A DNA stretch of 64,000 nt from Candidatus Allofournierella merdipullorum. GTDB taxonomy: Bacteria > Bacillota > Clostridia > Oscillospirales > Ruminococcaceae. Positions 36,726 through 45,807 of this stretch are shown in pieces. A program made the position numbers and the translations under genes. The stretch covers positions 1 through 64,000 of the forward strand of contig DXBV01000118.1 of the NCBI GenBank assembly GCA_019116345.1, written 5' to 3'. Numbering within the stretch: the stretch's first letter is position 1; every line of letters begins with the position of its first letter. The notes beneath the pieces were generated by a model. That model searched no databases and had not been told where the DNA came from. It saw nothing but the letters and a program-made list of their open reading frames with translations.

Positions 36726-37640
36726 TCAGACGAACTGGCGCATATAGCGGTAGCTCTGCTCGATGCCGCTCTTCACGTCCTCGAGGCTGCCCTCAAAGGC
36801 ACGGTCCTCCACCTCGATGCAGGCGGGGCCGGTGTAGCGGATGTCGTTGAGCGCGGAGCAGAAGGCGCCGAAGTCCACGCCGCCCAGACCGGGCAGTTTG
36901 GGAGAGTGCCACAGGGCGGGATGAGCGAAGCGGCCGTACTCGTTGACCTTGTCCTGGTCGATCTTGATGTCCTTGAAGTGGACATGGAAGATGCGGTCCT
37001 TGAACTCATACAGCGGCTTGACGTAGTCGGCGCCCAGCAGATAGGGGTGGCTGGGGTCGTAGTTCAGGCCCAGATTCTGAGTGGGGATGAGTTCGAACAT
37101 CTTGCGCCAGATGTAGGGGGTGGAGGCCAGATTGTTGCCGCCGGGCCACTCGTCCTGGGTGTAGTACATGGGGCAGTTCTCGATGCCGATCTTCACGCCC
37201 TTCTCCTCGGCGTGGCGCACGATGGGGGTCCAGACCTTGACGTACTTCTCCAGGTTCTCTTCCACAGACTTGGTCTTGTCCTTGCCGATGAAGGTGGTGA
37301 CCATGTTCACGTCCATGGCGGCGGAAGCGTCGATCAGCTTCATGATGTGGTCGATGGCCACCTGCGCGGCTTCCTCGTTGCCGTCCAGGGGGTTGGGATA
37401 GTAGGCCAGGGAGCTGATGGCCACGCCCTTGGAGGCGGCGTAGTCGGTGTAGTACTTCATCTTCTCCTCGGTGAGGGTCTCCAGGTCGATGTGGGTCACG
37501 CCCGCATAGCGCCGGGCAGCCTTGCCCTTGGGCCAGCAGCAGACCTCCACGCACTCAAACCCCACGCCCGCGGCATAGTCGATCAGTTCCTCAAAGGTCA
37601 GGGTGGGCAGGATCGCAGAAACAACGCCAAGCTTCATCAT
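36726..37640 (-). CDS. Sugar phosphate isomerase/epimerase (TIM barrel)
   Basis: GVKIGIENCPMYY...NLGLNYDPSHPYLLG...IFHVHFKDIKID. Confidence 0.88.
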   Translation of the reverse strand: MMKLGVVSAILPTLTFEELIDYAAGVGFECVEVCCWPKGKAARRYAGVTHIDLETLTEEKMKYYTDYAASKGVAISSLAYYPNPLDGNEEAAQVAIDHIMKLIDASAAMDVNMVTTFIGKDKTKSVEENLEKYVKVWTPIVRHAEEKGVKIGIENCPMYYTQDEWPGGNNLASTPYIWRKMFELIPTQNLGLNYDPSHPYLLGADYVKPLYEFKDRIFHVHFKDIKIDQDKVNEYGRFAHPALWHSPKLPGLGGVDFGAFCSALNDIRYTGPACIEVEDRAFEGSLEDVKSGIEQSYRYMRQFV

Positions 37641-37729
37641 AAGGGTTTTCCTCCTTCAATGGCGCCTTTGAAAACAAAGCGCTTTTTATCACCCGCGCCG
37701 CGCGCGGTTTTCGTCGAATGGCCGATGCC

Positions 37730-38866
37730 TCAGACCAGGCTCACCCAGCGGCGCTCGCGGGCGCTCTCCACGATCTTCTCGCACAGGCGCATCTCACGCA
37801 GGCCGTCCTCAAAGGTGGCGTAGTCCTCGGGCTTGCCGCCGGCGATGGCGGCGTAGATCTTCTTGAAGTTCTGCTTGAAGGTGTCGGGGAAGCCTTCCAC
37901 ATGGCCGCCCGGATAGCTGATGACGCCCTTGGTGCCGGCGTCCAGGATGGAGGGGTCCTTCACCAGTTCGCCGTTGTCCCGCTCGCGGCGGCCGATCCAC
38001 AGGGCGTTGGAGTTCTCGGAGTCCCAGTGCATGGCGCAGCGGGAACCCGCCACGGACACGATCATCTGGTTCTTGCGGCCGGCGAACACCTGGCTGATGT
38101 TGCAGGAAACGCAGGCGCCGTTCTCCATATGGAACAGGACGGTGGCATAGTCCTCGGTGTTGATGGGCACTTCCTCGTAGTCCTCGGGACGCAGGGCCAT
38201 GCCGGAGTAGGTGGCGATCTCCTTGGTGGGCTTTTTGCGGGTCTTGTGGAAGATGGCAAAGTCCGCCATCACCTCCACCGCCCGCAGGCCGGTGATGTAC
38301 TCCACCAGGTCGATCCAGTGGGAACCGATGTCCGCGAAGGCGCGGGAGGCGCCGGTGAACTCAGGCTCCAGACGCCAGCTGTAGTCGGTGTCCAGGAACA
38401 GCCAGTCCTGCAGGTAGCCGCCGTGGACGGTGTAGATGTCGCCCACCTCGCCGCTGCGCACCATCTGGCGCATCTGATAGGCCATGGGGTAGAAGCGGCA
38501 GTTGAAGTTCATGGCGTTCACCAGGCCCTTCTCCTTGGCGTAAGCCTGCAGCTTCTCCGCCTCTTCCACAGAGCAGGTCATGGGCTTTTCGCACACGACG
38601 TTCACGCCCCGCTCCATGGCGTACATGGCGATTTCGTAATGGGTGCTGTTGGGAGTGCAGATATGAACGCAGTCCAGCTGCTCGTTGTCGATCATATCCT
38701 TGTAGTTGGTGTACGCATGGGGAACATACAGCGCGTCGGCCTTTTCCTGGGCGCCGGCTTCGTCCGCCAGGGCAACGACCTCCACGTTGCCCAGACGGCG
38801 CAGCTGCTCGATGTGCACCGCACCGATGAACCCAACGCCAACCACGCCAGCCTTCAGTTGTTTCAT
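37730..38866 (-). CDS. Gfo/Idh/MocA family oxidoreductase
   Basis: KAGVVGVGFIGAVHIEQLRRLG, NVVCEKPMTCSVEEAEKL. Confidence 0.92.
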   Translation of the reverse strand: MKQLKAGVVGVGFIGAVHIEQLRRLGNVEVVALADEAGAQEKADALYVPHAYTNYKDMIDNEQLDCVHICTPNSTHYEIAMYAMERGVNVVCEKPMTCSVEEAEKLQAYAKEKGLVNAMNFNCRFYPMAYQMRQMVRSGEVGDIYTVHGGYLQDWLFLDTDYSWRLEPEFTGASRAFADIGSHWIDLVEYITGLRAVEVMADFAIFHKTRKKPTKEIATYSGMALRPEDYEEVPINTEDYATVLFHMENGACVSCNISQVFAGRKNQMIVSVAGSRCAMHWDSENSNALWIGRRERDNGELVKDPSILDAGTKGVISYPGGHVEGFPDTFKQNFKKIYAAIAGGKPEDYATFEDGLREMRLCEKIVESARERRWVSLV

Positions 38867-39097
38867 GTGTAACTACTCCTTTCAATGGGGCTTTGCGCCC
38901 GCTGCATCCATCCTTTCCCCGTTGCGGGGCCGCGCGCTTCATAAAAACAGGCAGGTACAAAACAGGGCAAAAGGCCGTGAACGTACCTGCACAAACGGAA
39001 CTGCGCGCGGTTGTTTTAAGCCGGCCGGAATGTCGGTCCGCGTCATCGCCGGCAGAACGAACATTTTATCCAGTGGCCTTACAAATTTCTTGTTCTA

Positions 39098-39125
39098 ATT
39101 ATACAATAACCACGTTCAACGTCAA
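39098..39125 (-). promoter_or_regulatory. Promoter of Gfo/Idh-TIM operon
   Basis: TTGACG-N16-TATAAT on minus strand; palindrome TTGTATTAAAATACAA upstream. Confidence 0.65.
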
Positions 39126-39217
39126 CGCATTGCCCGCAACTTTGTATTAAAATACAAGAGTGTTAAAAACCTTTTGTGCAACATTCCGTTTAAATGTGAA
39201 TTTTTTTGCAAAAATTT

Positions 39218-39257
39218 GAAAGGCCTCCACGCAAATGCGCAGAGGCCTTTTTATGTG
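39218..39257. terminator. Terminator near manA 3' end
   Basis: AAAGGCCTC...GAGGCCTTTTT. Confidence 0.7.
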
Positions 39258-39258
39258 T

Positions 39259-40194
39259 TCAGATTTGCGCAGCGGGAACCCGGCAAACCAGCGCCGAAGC
39301 GCCGCCGGCAAGCTTCCATTCGCCGCTGCCGGCGGGCAGGAACAGGCTGTCGCCCTTGCGCACCGCCGGCGTTTCGCCGTCGCAGGCAAGGCTGCCCTCG
39401 CCGTCGGTGATGAGCAGGCTGGTGAAAGAATCCTCATCGCAAAGCCCTTCGGCGCTGCCCTGCACCGCGTCCGCCGTGAAGTACTCACAGGCCGCCAGAT
39501 GCCCGCCGAAGTCCCGGGGCTGGGGCGGGGCGCACTGGGTCACTTCCAGCGCCTGGGCCACATGCAGCTGCCGGGGCTTGCCGTCCGCGCCCACGCGGCC
39601 GTAGTCGTAGACCCGATAGGTGACGTTGGAGTTCTGCTGAATCTCCGCGATAACGATTCCCTTGCAGATTGCGTGCAGTGTGCCCGCCGGAATGAAGAAC
39701 ACGTCTCCCTTCTTCACCGGGGCGGCGTTCAGCACCTCGGTGAGGGTGTTGTTCTCGATGCGGGTCTTATATTCCTCTTTGGTGATGGGGTGCTTGAAGC
39801 CGTAGTAAAGGAAGGCGTTCGGCTCCGCTTCCAGCACGTACCACATCTCGGTCTTGCCGTACTGGCCCTCGTGCTCCAGGGCATAGGCGTTGTCCGGGTG
39901 CACCTGGATGGACAGATCGCCTTTCGCGTCGATGAACTTGGTGAGGATGGGGAAATCCTCGAACCGGGCGCAGTGTTTGCCCAGCACTTCCCTGCCGTGC
40001 TTTTCGATATACTCCGGCAGGGTCAGCCCCGCGTCGGGGCCGTTTTCCACCACGCTGGGGCCGTCCGGGTGACAGGAGAGCACCCAGGCCTCCGCCAGCG
40101 GATTCAGCTCCGAGGGGATGTTGTATTCCTCCCGCAGCTTGCTGCCGCCCCAAAGATAATCCTTGCAGGCGGGCTTCAGTTTCAGAATGGGCAT
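39259..40194 (-). CDS. manA: Mannose-6-phosphate isomerase, class I
   Basis: LKLKPACKDYLWGGSKLREEYN, LSIQVHPDN, FIPAGTLHAI. Confidence 0.95.
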   Translation of the reverse strand: MPILKLKPACKDYLWGGSKLREEYNIPSELNPLAEAWVLSCHPDGPSVVENGPDAGLTLPEYIEKHGREVLGKHCARFEDFPILTKFIDAKGDLSIQVHPDNAYALEHEGQYGKTEMWYVLEAEPNAFLYYGFKHPITKEEYKTRIENNTLTEVLNAAPVKKGDVFFIPAGTLHAICKGIVIAEIQQNSNVTYRVYDYGRVGADGKPRQLHVAQALEVTQCAPPQPRDFGGHLAACEYFTADAVQGSAEGLCDEDSFTSLLITDGEGSLACDGETPAVRKGDSLFLPAGSGEWKLAGGASALVCRVPAAQI

Positions 40195-40259
40195 GGGAAC
40201 ATCGCTCCTTTTCCGGCGTTGTTTTTCTGCCCACTATTGTAGCACACCGGCGACCGAAA

Positions 40260-40655
40260 TCAATCCCGGCAAGCCTCGCCCGCGGGGATGGTGCGCACCC
40301 CGAAGGTGAAATAGAGGATGTGGAACACCCACACCGCTCCCAGCACGATGCGCCCGATGAGCACGGCGTGCATCATGGCAAAGCCCACGGCCATGAGCAG
40401 GGTCACGGTGACCATGATGCGCAGTTTGGTTTTGCGGGTCATGCCCTTGCCCGCCACATAGTCCGCCAGATTCTCCCGGTAAAGGCGGGTGTTTTTGAAC
40501 CAGGCGTCCAGCTTTTCGCTGCTTTTTCCAAAGCCGAAGGCCGCCAGCAAGAGGAACGGAAATGCGGGCAGCAGCGGCAGCACCGCTCCCACAGCCCCCA
40601 GGGCGAGGCCCAGAAAGCCCAGGGCCAGATACATCGCTTTTTTCAGTTTCATCAA
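40260..40655 (-). CDS. DUF454 (YbaN-like) membrane protein
   Basis: LGFLGLALGAVGAVLPLLPAFPFLLLAAFGFGKSSEKLDAWFKNTRLYRENL. Confidence 0.88.
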   Translation of the reverse strand: MMKLKKAMYLALGFLGLALGAVGAVLPLLPAFPFLLLAAFGFGKSSEKLDAWFKNTRLYRENLADYVAGKGMTRKTKLRIMVTVTLLMAVGFAMMHAVLIGRIVLGAVWVFHILYFTFGVRTIPAGEACRD

Positions 40656-40987
40656 ACACTCTCCTGTCGTTTTTTCTCCCGGCGGCTCTCAATGAGATGC
40701 CGCACCGCCGCCACCGGGTGCACAAACAGCATCCGGGGCCCGGCGAAGCGCATGACTTCCCGTATTTTCTGCCGCATCTCCGGGCGGTAGCAATGGACCT
40801 TGCAGTTGGAGCAGAAGGTCTTGGTCTCCATAAAAGGGCAGCAGTCGCTGCGCCGGCAAGCGTACTCCAGCAGCGCCTCGCACTCGGGGCAAAGGCCCTT
40901 GCGTGTGCCGTGCTTTTTGCGGCAGTAGAGGGCGATCATCGCCCCCACCATCTCCTTTTCCCGCTGCCGTTTGCTCTGCACATCCAT
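40652..40987 (-). CDS. Nitrous oxide-stimulated promoter family protein (Cys-rich)
   Basis: MIALYCRKKHGTRKGLCPECEALLEYACRRSDCCPFMETKTFCSNCKVHCYRPEMRQKIREVMRFAGPRM. Confidence 0.85.
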   Translation of the reverse strand: MDVQSKRQREKEMVGAMIALYCRKKHGTRKGLCPECEALLEYACRRSDCCPFMETKTFCSNCKVHCYRPEMRQKIREVMRFAGPRMLFVHPVAAVRHLIESRREKKRQESV

Positions 40988-42648
40988 CAGCTCAGTCTCC
41001 CCCGCTCCACGCTCACCACCCGGTCGGCGATGCGCAGGGTGCTGCGCCGGTGGCTCACCAGCACCACCGTTCGGCCCGCGCTCTCCTTGCTCAGCGAGCG
41101 CAGGATGACCGCCTCGTTCAGGCTGTCCAGGTTGCTGGTGGGTTCGTCCAGAAGCAGGAAGGGCGCGTCGTGGAGGAAGGCCCGGGCCAGGCCCAGCCGC
41201 TGGCGCTCGCCGCCGGAGAGGGTCTCGCCCAGCTCGCCCACCGGGGTATCGTAGCCCCGGGGCAGGCTTTGGATGAACTCGTGTACCGATGCCTTTTTGC
41301 AGGCGGCCTCGATCTCGGCGTCGGTGGCGTCGGGCTTTGCCAGCCGCAGATTGCTGCGGATGGAGTCCCGGAACAGGTGGGTCTCCTGGGTGACATAGGC
41401 CTCCATGGCCCGCAGGTCGGCGGTGTTCACCCCGTCGATGGGCCGGCCGGAGATCTCCACTTTGCCCTGCTGCACCTGCCAAAAGCGCATGAGCAGCTTG
41501 AGAAGGGTGGATTTTCCGCTGCCGCTGCGGCCCACCACACCGATGACGCTGTGTTCCGGGATATCCAGCGACAGATCGTCCAGAATGCGCTCGTCGCCGT
41601 AAGAGAAGGTCACCTTCTCCGCCTTCGCACCGGAAAAAGCGGTGGGCGCGCAGCCCTCCACCTCCGCCGTGACGGGGGTCTCCTCCAGGATGTCCAGCAC
41701 CCGGTTGCCGGCGGCAAAGGTGCTCTGCAGGCCTGCGCCCAGATTGGCCAGGGCCACCACCGGCCCGAAGGAACTCATCAGCGCCACGGTGGCCACCGCC
41801 GCGCCGGCAAAGTCCAGCCGGCCGTTCATGCACAGCAGCGCCGCCGCAAAGAGCATCGCCAGATCAAAGCCGAGGATGAGGCTGTTGGTGGCGGCGGTAC
41901 CCACCGCCGCGGCCCGCTTCATCCGCTTTTCGTGGCCGGCCAGCTCGCCGGTGCAGCGCTCCATCTCCGCCAGCCGGCGCCCGCCCGCGCCGTACTGCAA
42001 GATCTCCGGCAGGCCGCGCAGGCTGTCCAGCACAAAGGCGGACAGCTCCCCCGACCGGCGGCGGAACTCCATGCCCGCGCTGCCGGAGGCCCGCGCTGCG
42101 GCCAGCGGCGTGAGCACGCCCACCGTCAGCCAGGCGGCCAGGGCGACAAGGCCCAGCAGCGGATGGATGGAACCGATGAAAACCGCCATGCCGGCGCAGA
42201 AGAGCACCGCGATGGCCACCGGCGAGATGGTGTGGGCGTAGAACACTTCCAGCAACTCGATGTCGCTGGTGATGACGGCGATCAGATCGCCCTTGTCCCG
42301 GCCTTCCAGTTTTGCGGGGGCAAGCCGCCGCAGGGCGGCGAACACCTTGTCCCGCAGAAGGGCCAGCAGCTTGAAGGCGATGTAGTGGTTGCAGGCCTGT
42401 TCGCCGTAGCGCAGCAGGCCCCGGGCCAGAGCCATCGCCGCCGCGGCAATGAAAAGGGCCGGCAAGAGCAGCGGGCCGCCCATGCCCAGCACCCGCAAAA
42501 GGCCGAACACGCCGAAGATGGTGATGAAAGCCGCGCACAGATGCCCCGCAAGGCCCATCAGAATGGCCAGCACCATCCGGCCCGTAAGAGGCTTTACCAG
42601 CCCGATGAGCCGGGCCATCACGGCAAAGCCGCTTCGCTCTTTGTTCAT
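40987..42648 (-). CDS. ABC transporter ATP-binding/permease (CydC-like)
   Basis: Fused TMD-NBD; VGRSGSGKSTLLKLL, LSGGERQRLGLARAFL, LLDEPTSNLDS. Confidence 0.88.
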   Translation of the reverse strand: MNKERSGFAVMARLIGLVKPLTGRMVLAILMGLAGHLCAAFITIFGVFGLLRVLGMGGPLLLPALFIAAAAMALARGLLRYGEQACNHYIAFKLLALLRDKVFAALRRLAPAKLEGRDKGDLIAVITSDIELLEVFYAHTISPVAIAVLFCAGMAVFIGSIHPLLGLVALAAWLTVGVLTPLAAARASGSAGMEFRRRSGELSAFVLDSLRGLPEILQYGAGGRRLAEMERCTGELAGHEKRMKRAAAVGTAATNSLILGFDLAMLFAAALLCMNGRLDFAGAAVATVALMSSFGPVVALANLGAGLQSTFAAGNRVLDILEETPVTAEVEGCAPTAFSGAKAEKVTFSYGDERILDDLSLDIPEHSVIGVVGRSGSGKSTLLKLLMRFWQVQQGKVEISGRPIDGVNTADLRAMEAYVTQETHLFRDSIRSNLRLAKPDATDAEIEAACKKASVHEFIQSLPRGYDTPVGELGETLSGGERQRLGLARAFLHDAPFLLLDEPTSNLDSLNEAVILRSLSKESAGRTVVLVSHRRSTLRIADRVVSVERGRLS

Positions 42649-44378
42649 ACCGCGTCCTCCCTTTTGTACTGTTCCAGTTCCTGCTGGGCGTTCCACGGCC
42701 GGGCGTAAGCCCCGCCCCGGGCCAGCAGGTCGACATGGCTGCCCTCCTCGGCCACACGGCCGTTCTCCATGACGTAGAGTTTGTCCGCGCCGGCCACGTT
42801 GGCCAGACGATGGGAGATGAGGATGACCGTCTTGGTCTTTGCCAGCTCGGTGATGCGGGCCATGATGTCGTTTTCGCTCTCCACGTCGATGTTGGAGGTG
42901 GCCTCGTCAAAGATGTAAACGGGGCTGTCGTGCAGCAGCGCCCGGGCCAGCGCAAGGCGCTGGCACTGGCCGCCGGAAAGGTTCGAGCCCTTTTCCGCCA
43001 CCGAGGCGTTCAGACCCCCTTCCGCCCGCACAAAATCCGCCAGGTTCACCTGCTCCAGCGCCTGCCAGAGGGCTTCGTCCGGCGCGTCGGGCCGGGCCAT
43101 GCGCAGGTTCTCCGCCACAGTGCCCTTGAACAGGTAGCTGTTGTGGGAAATATAGGTGATATGCCGGGCCAGGGCCGCCTCGTCGATGTCCGCCAAAGGC
43201 CGCCCGCCCACCGTGACGCTGCCCTTCTCCGGGCTGCGCCGGCCCGTAAGCAGCGAGGCCACGGTGGACTTGCCGCAGCCGGACTCGCCCACCACCGCGC
43301 AAAAGCTGCCGGCGGCAAACTCCATGGTCACGCCACGCAGCACCGGGCGGTCCGCCTCGTAGGCAAAGGCCGCGTCCCGCAGGGCGATGCCACCCTCGGC
43401 CGGGGCTTTCCCGCCGCCCGCCGCAGGTTCCGGCAGATCCAGCAAACGGAAGATGCGCTCCGCCGCCGCCATGCCGTTCATGGCCACATGGAAGAAGCTG
43501 CCCAGCAGCCGCATAGGCAGAAAGAACTCCGCCGCCAGCAGAATGATGAACAGCGCCCCCGCCAGGCTCACCTGCCCGGCGGCAAAACGGCTCACCGCCA
43601 GGGCCATGCCTGCCGCGGCGCCGCCGTAGGCGATGAGGTCCATGATGGTGATGGAGTTCAGCTGCATGGTAAGCACCTTCATGGTGATGCGGCGGAACTG
43701 CTCCGCCTGCTCGTTCATCTCGGCGTGCTTCTGGGCGTCCGCGCCGTAGATCTTTAAGGTGGTCAGGCCCTGCAGGTTTTCCAGAAAGGTGTCGCCCAGG
43801 GCGGTGTACTGACCCCAGTAGCGGCCCAGCAGCTTTTTGGCCCAGGTCTGCACCGCCGCGATGGACACCGGGATCAGCGGCACACACACCAGCAGCACCA
43901 CGGCGCTCGTCAGATCCACCGGCGCCAGCACCGCGAACAGGGTAAGCGGCGCCAGCATGGCGTAGAAGAACTGGGGCAGATACTGGCCGAAGTAAATCTC
44001 CAGCTGGTCCACCCCTTCCACCGCCACTTGCACGGCCTCGCTGGTGTTCACCTGCTGCCGGCCCGCTGTTCCCAGCCGCAGCAGCTTTTCATAGATAAGG
44101 CGGCGGAGTTTTGCCTTCACCGCCCGGCTGGACCTCCAGCTCATATTGGCGGAAGCCATCGTGCAGCCAAAGCGCACCGCCAGAGCGGCGGCGGCCAGCG
44201 CCCCCAGTTTGAAAAGGTCGGCCGGCGCGGCCGTGCCCGCCCACAGCGCAGCCAAAAGGCGGCAGATGGCCCCGGTGAGCAGGATGTTCGCCGCCAGCGA
44301 CACCCACTGGAAGGCCACCCCCGCCGCCACATATTTTTTGCTCTCGCTGACCATGCCGATCAGCCGTTTGTTGATCAT
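42645..44378 (-). CDS. ABC transporter ATP-binding/permease (CydD-like)
   Basis: FGQYLPQFFYAMLAPLTLFA, VGESGCGKSTVASLL, LSGGQCQRLALARALL. Confidence 0.88.
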   Translation of the reverse strand: MINKRLIGMVSESKKYVAAGVAFQWVSLAANILLTGAICRLLAALWAGTAAPADLFKLGALAAAALAVRFGCTMASANMSWRSSRAVKAKLRRLIYEKLLRLGTAGRQQVNTSEAVQVAVEGVDQLEIYFGQYLPQFFYAMLAPLTLFAVLAPVDLTSAVVLLVCVPLIPVSIAAVQTWAKKLLGRYWGQYTALGDTFLENLQGLTTLKIYGADAQKHAEMNEQAEQFRRITMKVLTMQLNSITIMDLIAYGGAAAGMALAVSRFAAGQVSLAGALFIILLAAEFFLPMRLLGSFFHVAMNGMAAAERIFRLLDLPEPAAGGGKAPAEGGIALRDAAFAYEADRPVLRGVTMEFAAGSFCAVVGESGCGKSTVASLLTGRRSPEKGSVTVGGRPLADIDEAALARHITYISHNSYLFKGTVAENLRMARPDAPDEALWQALEQVNLADFVRAEGGLNASVAEKGSNLSGGQCQRLALARALLHDSPVYIFDEATSNIDVESENDIMARITELAKTKTVILISHRLANVAGADKLYVMENGRVAEEGSHVDLLARGGAYARPWNAQQELEQYKREDAV

Positions 44379-44411
44379 TCGCTTGCTCCCCTCTGCGCTC
44401 TTTCCACATAA

Positions 44412-44427
44412 GTTAGTTGCAGCTAAC
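44412..44427. promoter_or_regulatory. Inverted-repeat operator A upstream of CydD-like gene
   Basis: GTTAG-TTGCAG-CTAAC. Confidence 0.75.
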
Positions 44428-44445
44428 CTCGCCTCAAGAAAATAA

Positions 44446-44461
44446 GTTAGCTTTCGCTAAC
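44446..44461. promoter_or_regulatory. Inverted-repeat operator B upstream of CydD-like gene
   Basis: GTTAG-CTTTCG-CTAAC, lying between TTGTGG and TATTTT promoter elements (minus strand). Confidence 0.75.
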
Positions 44462-44535
44462 CACAATACAGAATACCACACCGGTTTTCCGTTTGTCAAG
44501 AAAAAAGGCAGGAAGGGCAAAATGAGAGGCGCGCC

Positions 44536-45804
44536 TCACATTTGCCCTGTCGGCAGGCAGACCACCAGCCGGAAATCCCCCTGCTCCTCCCCCGCCTGCA
44601 ACGTGCCGCCGCACCGCTGGGCGATCTCCCGCATACCGGGGATGCCGAAGCCGTGGGCAGTGCGGTCTGCCTTGGTGGTGGCAAGGTCCGGGGCCACCGG
44701 CCCGGCAACGGGGTTTTCCACCTGCAGCATGAACAGGCCTTTGTCCTGCCGGCAGCGCAGCCGCACCCAGGGGTCGGGGCAGCGTGCCGCGGCCTCCCGG
44801 GCGTTGTCCAGCGCGTTGCCCAAAAGGGCGCACAGGTCGGTATCCGTCAGCGGCAGCGACAAAGGCAGCTGCGCCTTGAAATCGGCCCGAACGCCCGCCT
44901 GTTCCAGCTCCGCCGCCTTCACCGCAAGCACCACGTTGGCCGCTTCGTTCTCGCAAAAGCGCACCGGCCCCTGCAGGCCCTCCTGGCGGCCCAGTTCGTC
45001 CAGATAGGCGCAGGCCTCCGCCCACTGCTGCCGGTCCAGCAGACCGCCCAGCACCGTGAGGTGGTTGCGCAGGTCGTGGCGCAGCTGGCGCACCTGGCTC
45101 TCCCGTGCACGCAGGGACTGATAATAGGCCTCCCGCAGAGAGGCCAGCCGCCGGGCCTGTTCCAGCGTCTCATGCTCGGCCAGAACGGTGATGGAGAAGA
45201 GCAGCAGCACCGAGGTGACCAGCGCCACCGGCAGCACCGCAAGTCCCATCTTCAGAGCGAGGGTGTCCAACTGGGGCGCATGTTCTTCCCAGCCGGTGAG
45301 CAGCACCACCGCCGCCAACGAACACAGCGGCATGGCGGCAAGCCCCAGCACCAGCCGCCACAGCCGGGGCGAAAGGCTCATCGGCTGCTCCGGCAGGCGT
45401 TTTTTCAGCGCCAGCCATATTCCTGTCAGTACCGCGGCCCGCAGCAAAAGGGCAAACACATCGCTGGTGAATCCGCCCCAGAGCACCTCCGCCGCGTAGT
45501 TGTCGACGAGGGCGCTCAGCGACATGATAAGGCAGAAGAAGATGACCGCCACCGCCAGCCGTCCCGCCCCATCGCCCCGGGTGCAGAGCAAAAACGCCGC
45601 CAGAAACACCGGCAGCGCATAAAGCAGGTTCGGGTCTCCCACCCAGATGGGCAGGCTGCCCATGTAGCCCAGGCCCAGCAGCATCAACGCCTTTTGCCAC
45701 CGGCGGCCCCGCAGGTCGGCAAAGGGGCGGCAGAGCAAAAAGGCAGGCGTGCCGATGCAGGCGGAGCACCCAAGGCTCAACAAGATCAGGAGCAATCCAT
45801 CCAT
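44536..45804 (-). CDS. GHKL-domain sensor histidine kinase (AgrC/NatK-like)
   Basis: N-term TMs; VRQLRHDLRNHLTVLGGLL, LLGNALDNAREAA, GFGIPGMREIAQRCGG. Confidence 0.92.
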   Translation of the reverse strand: MDGLLLILLSLGCSACIGTPAFLLCRPFADLRGRRWQKALMLLGLGYMGSLPIWVGDPNLLYALPVFLAAFLLCTRGDGAGRLAVAVIFFCLIMSLSALVDNYAAEVLWGGFTSDVFALLLRAAVLTGIWLALKKRLPEQPMSLSPRLWRLVLGLAAMPLCSLAAVVLLTGWEEHAPQLDTLALKMGLAVLPVALVTSVLLLFSITVLAEHETLEQARRLASLREAYYQSLRARESQVRQLRHDLRNHLTVLGGLLDRQQWAEACAYLDELGRQEGLQGPVRFCENEAANVVLAVKAAELEQAGVRADFKAQLPLSLPLTDTDLCALLGNALDNAREAAARCPDPWVRLRCRQDKGLFMLQVENPVAGPVAPDLATTKADRTAHGFGIPGMREIAQRCGGTLQAGEEQGDFRLVVCLPTGQM

Positions 45805-45807
45805 AGG

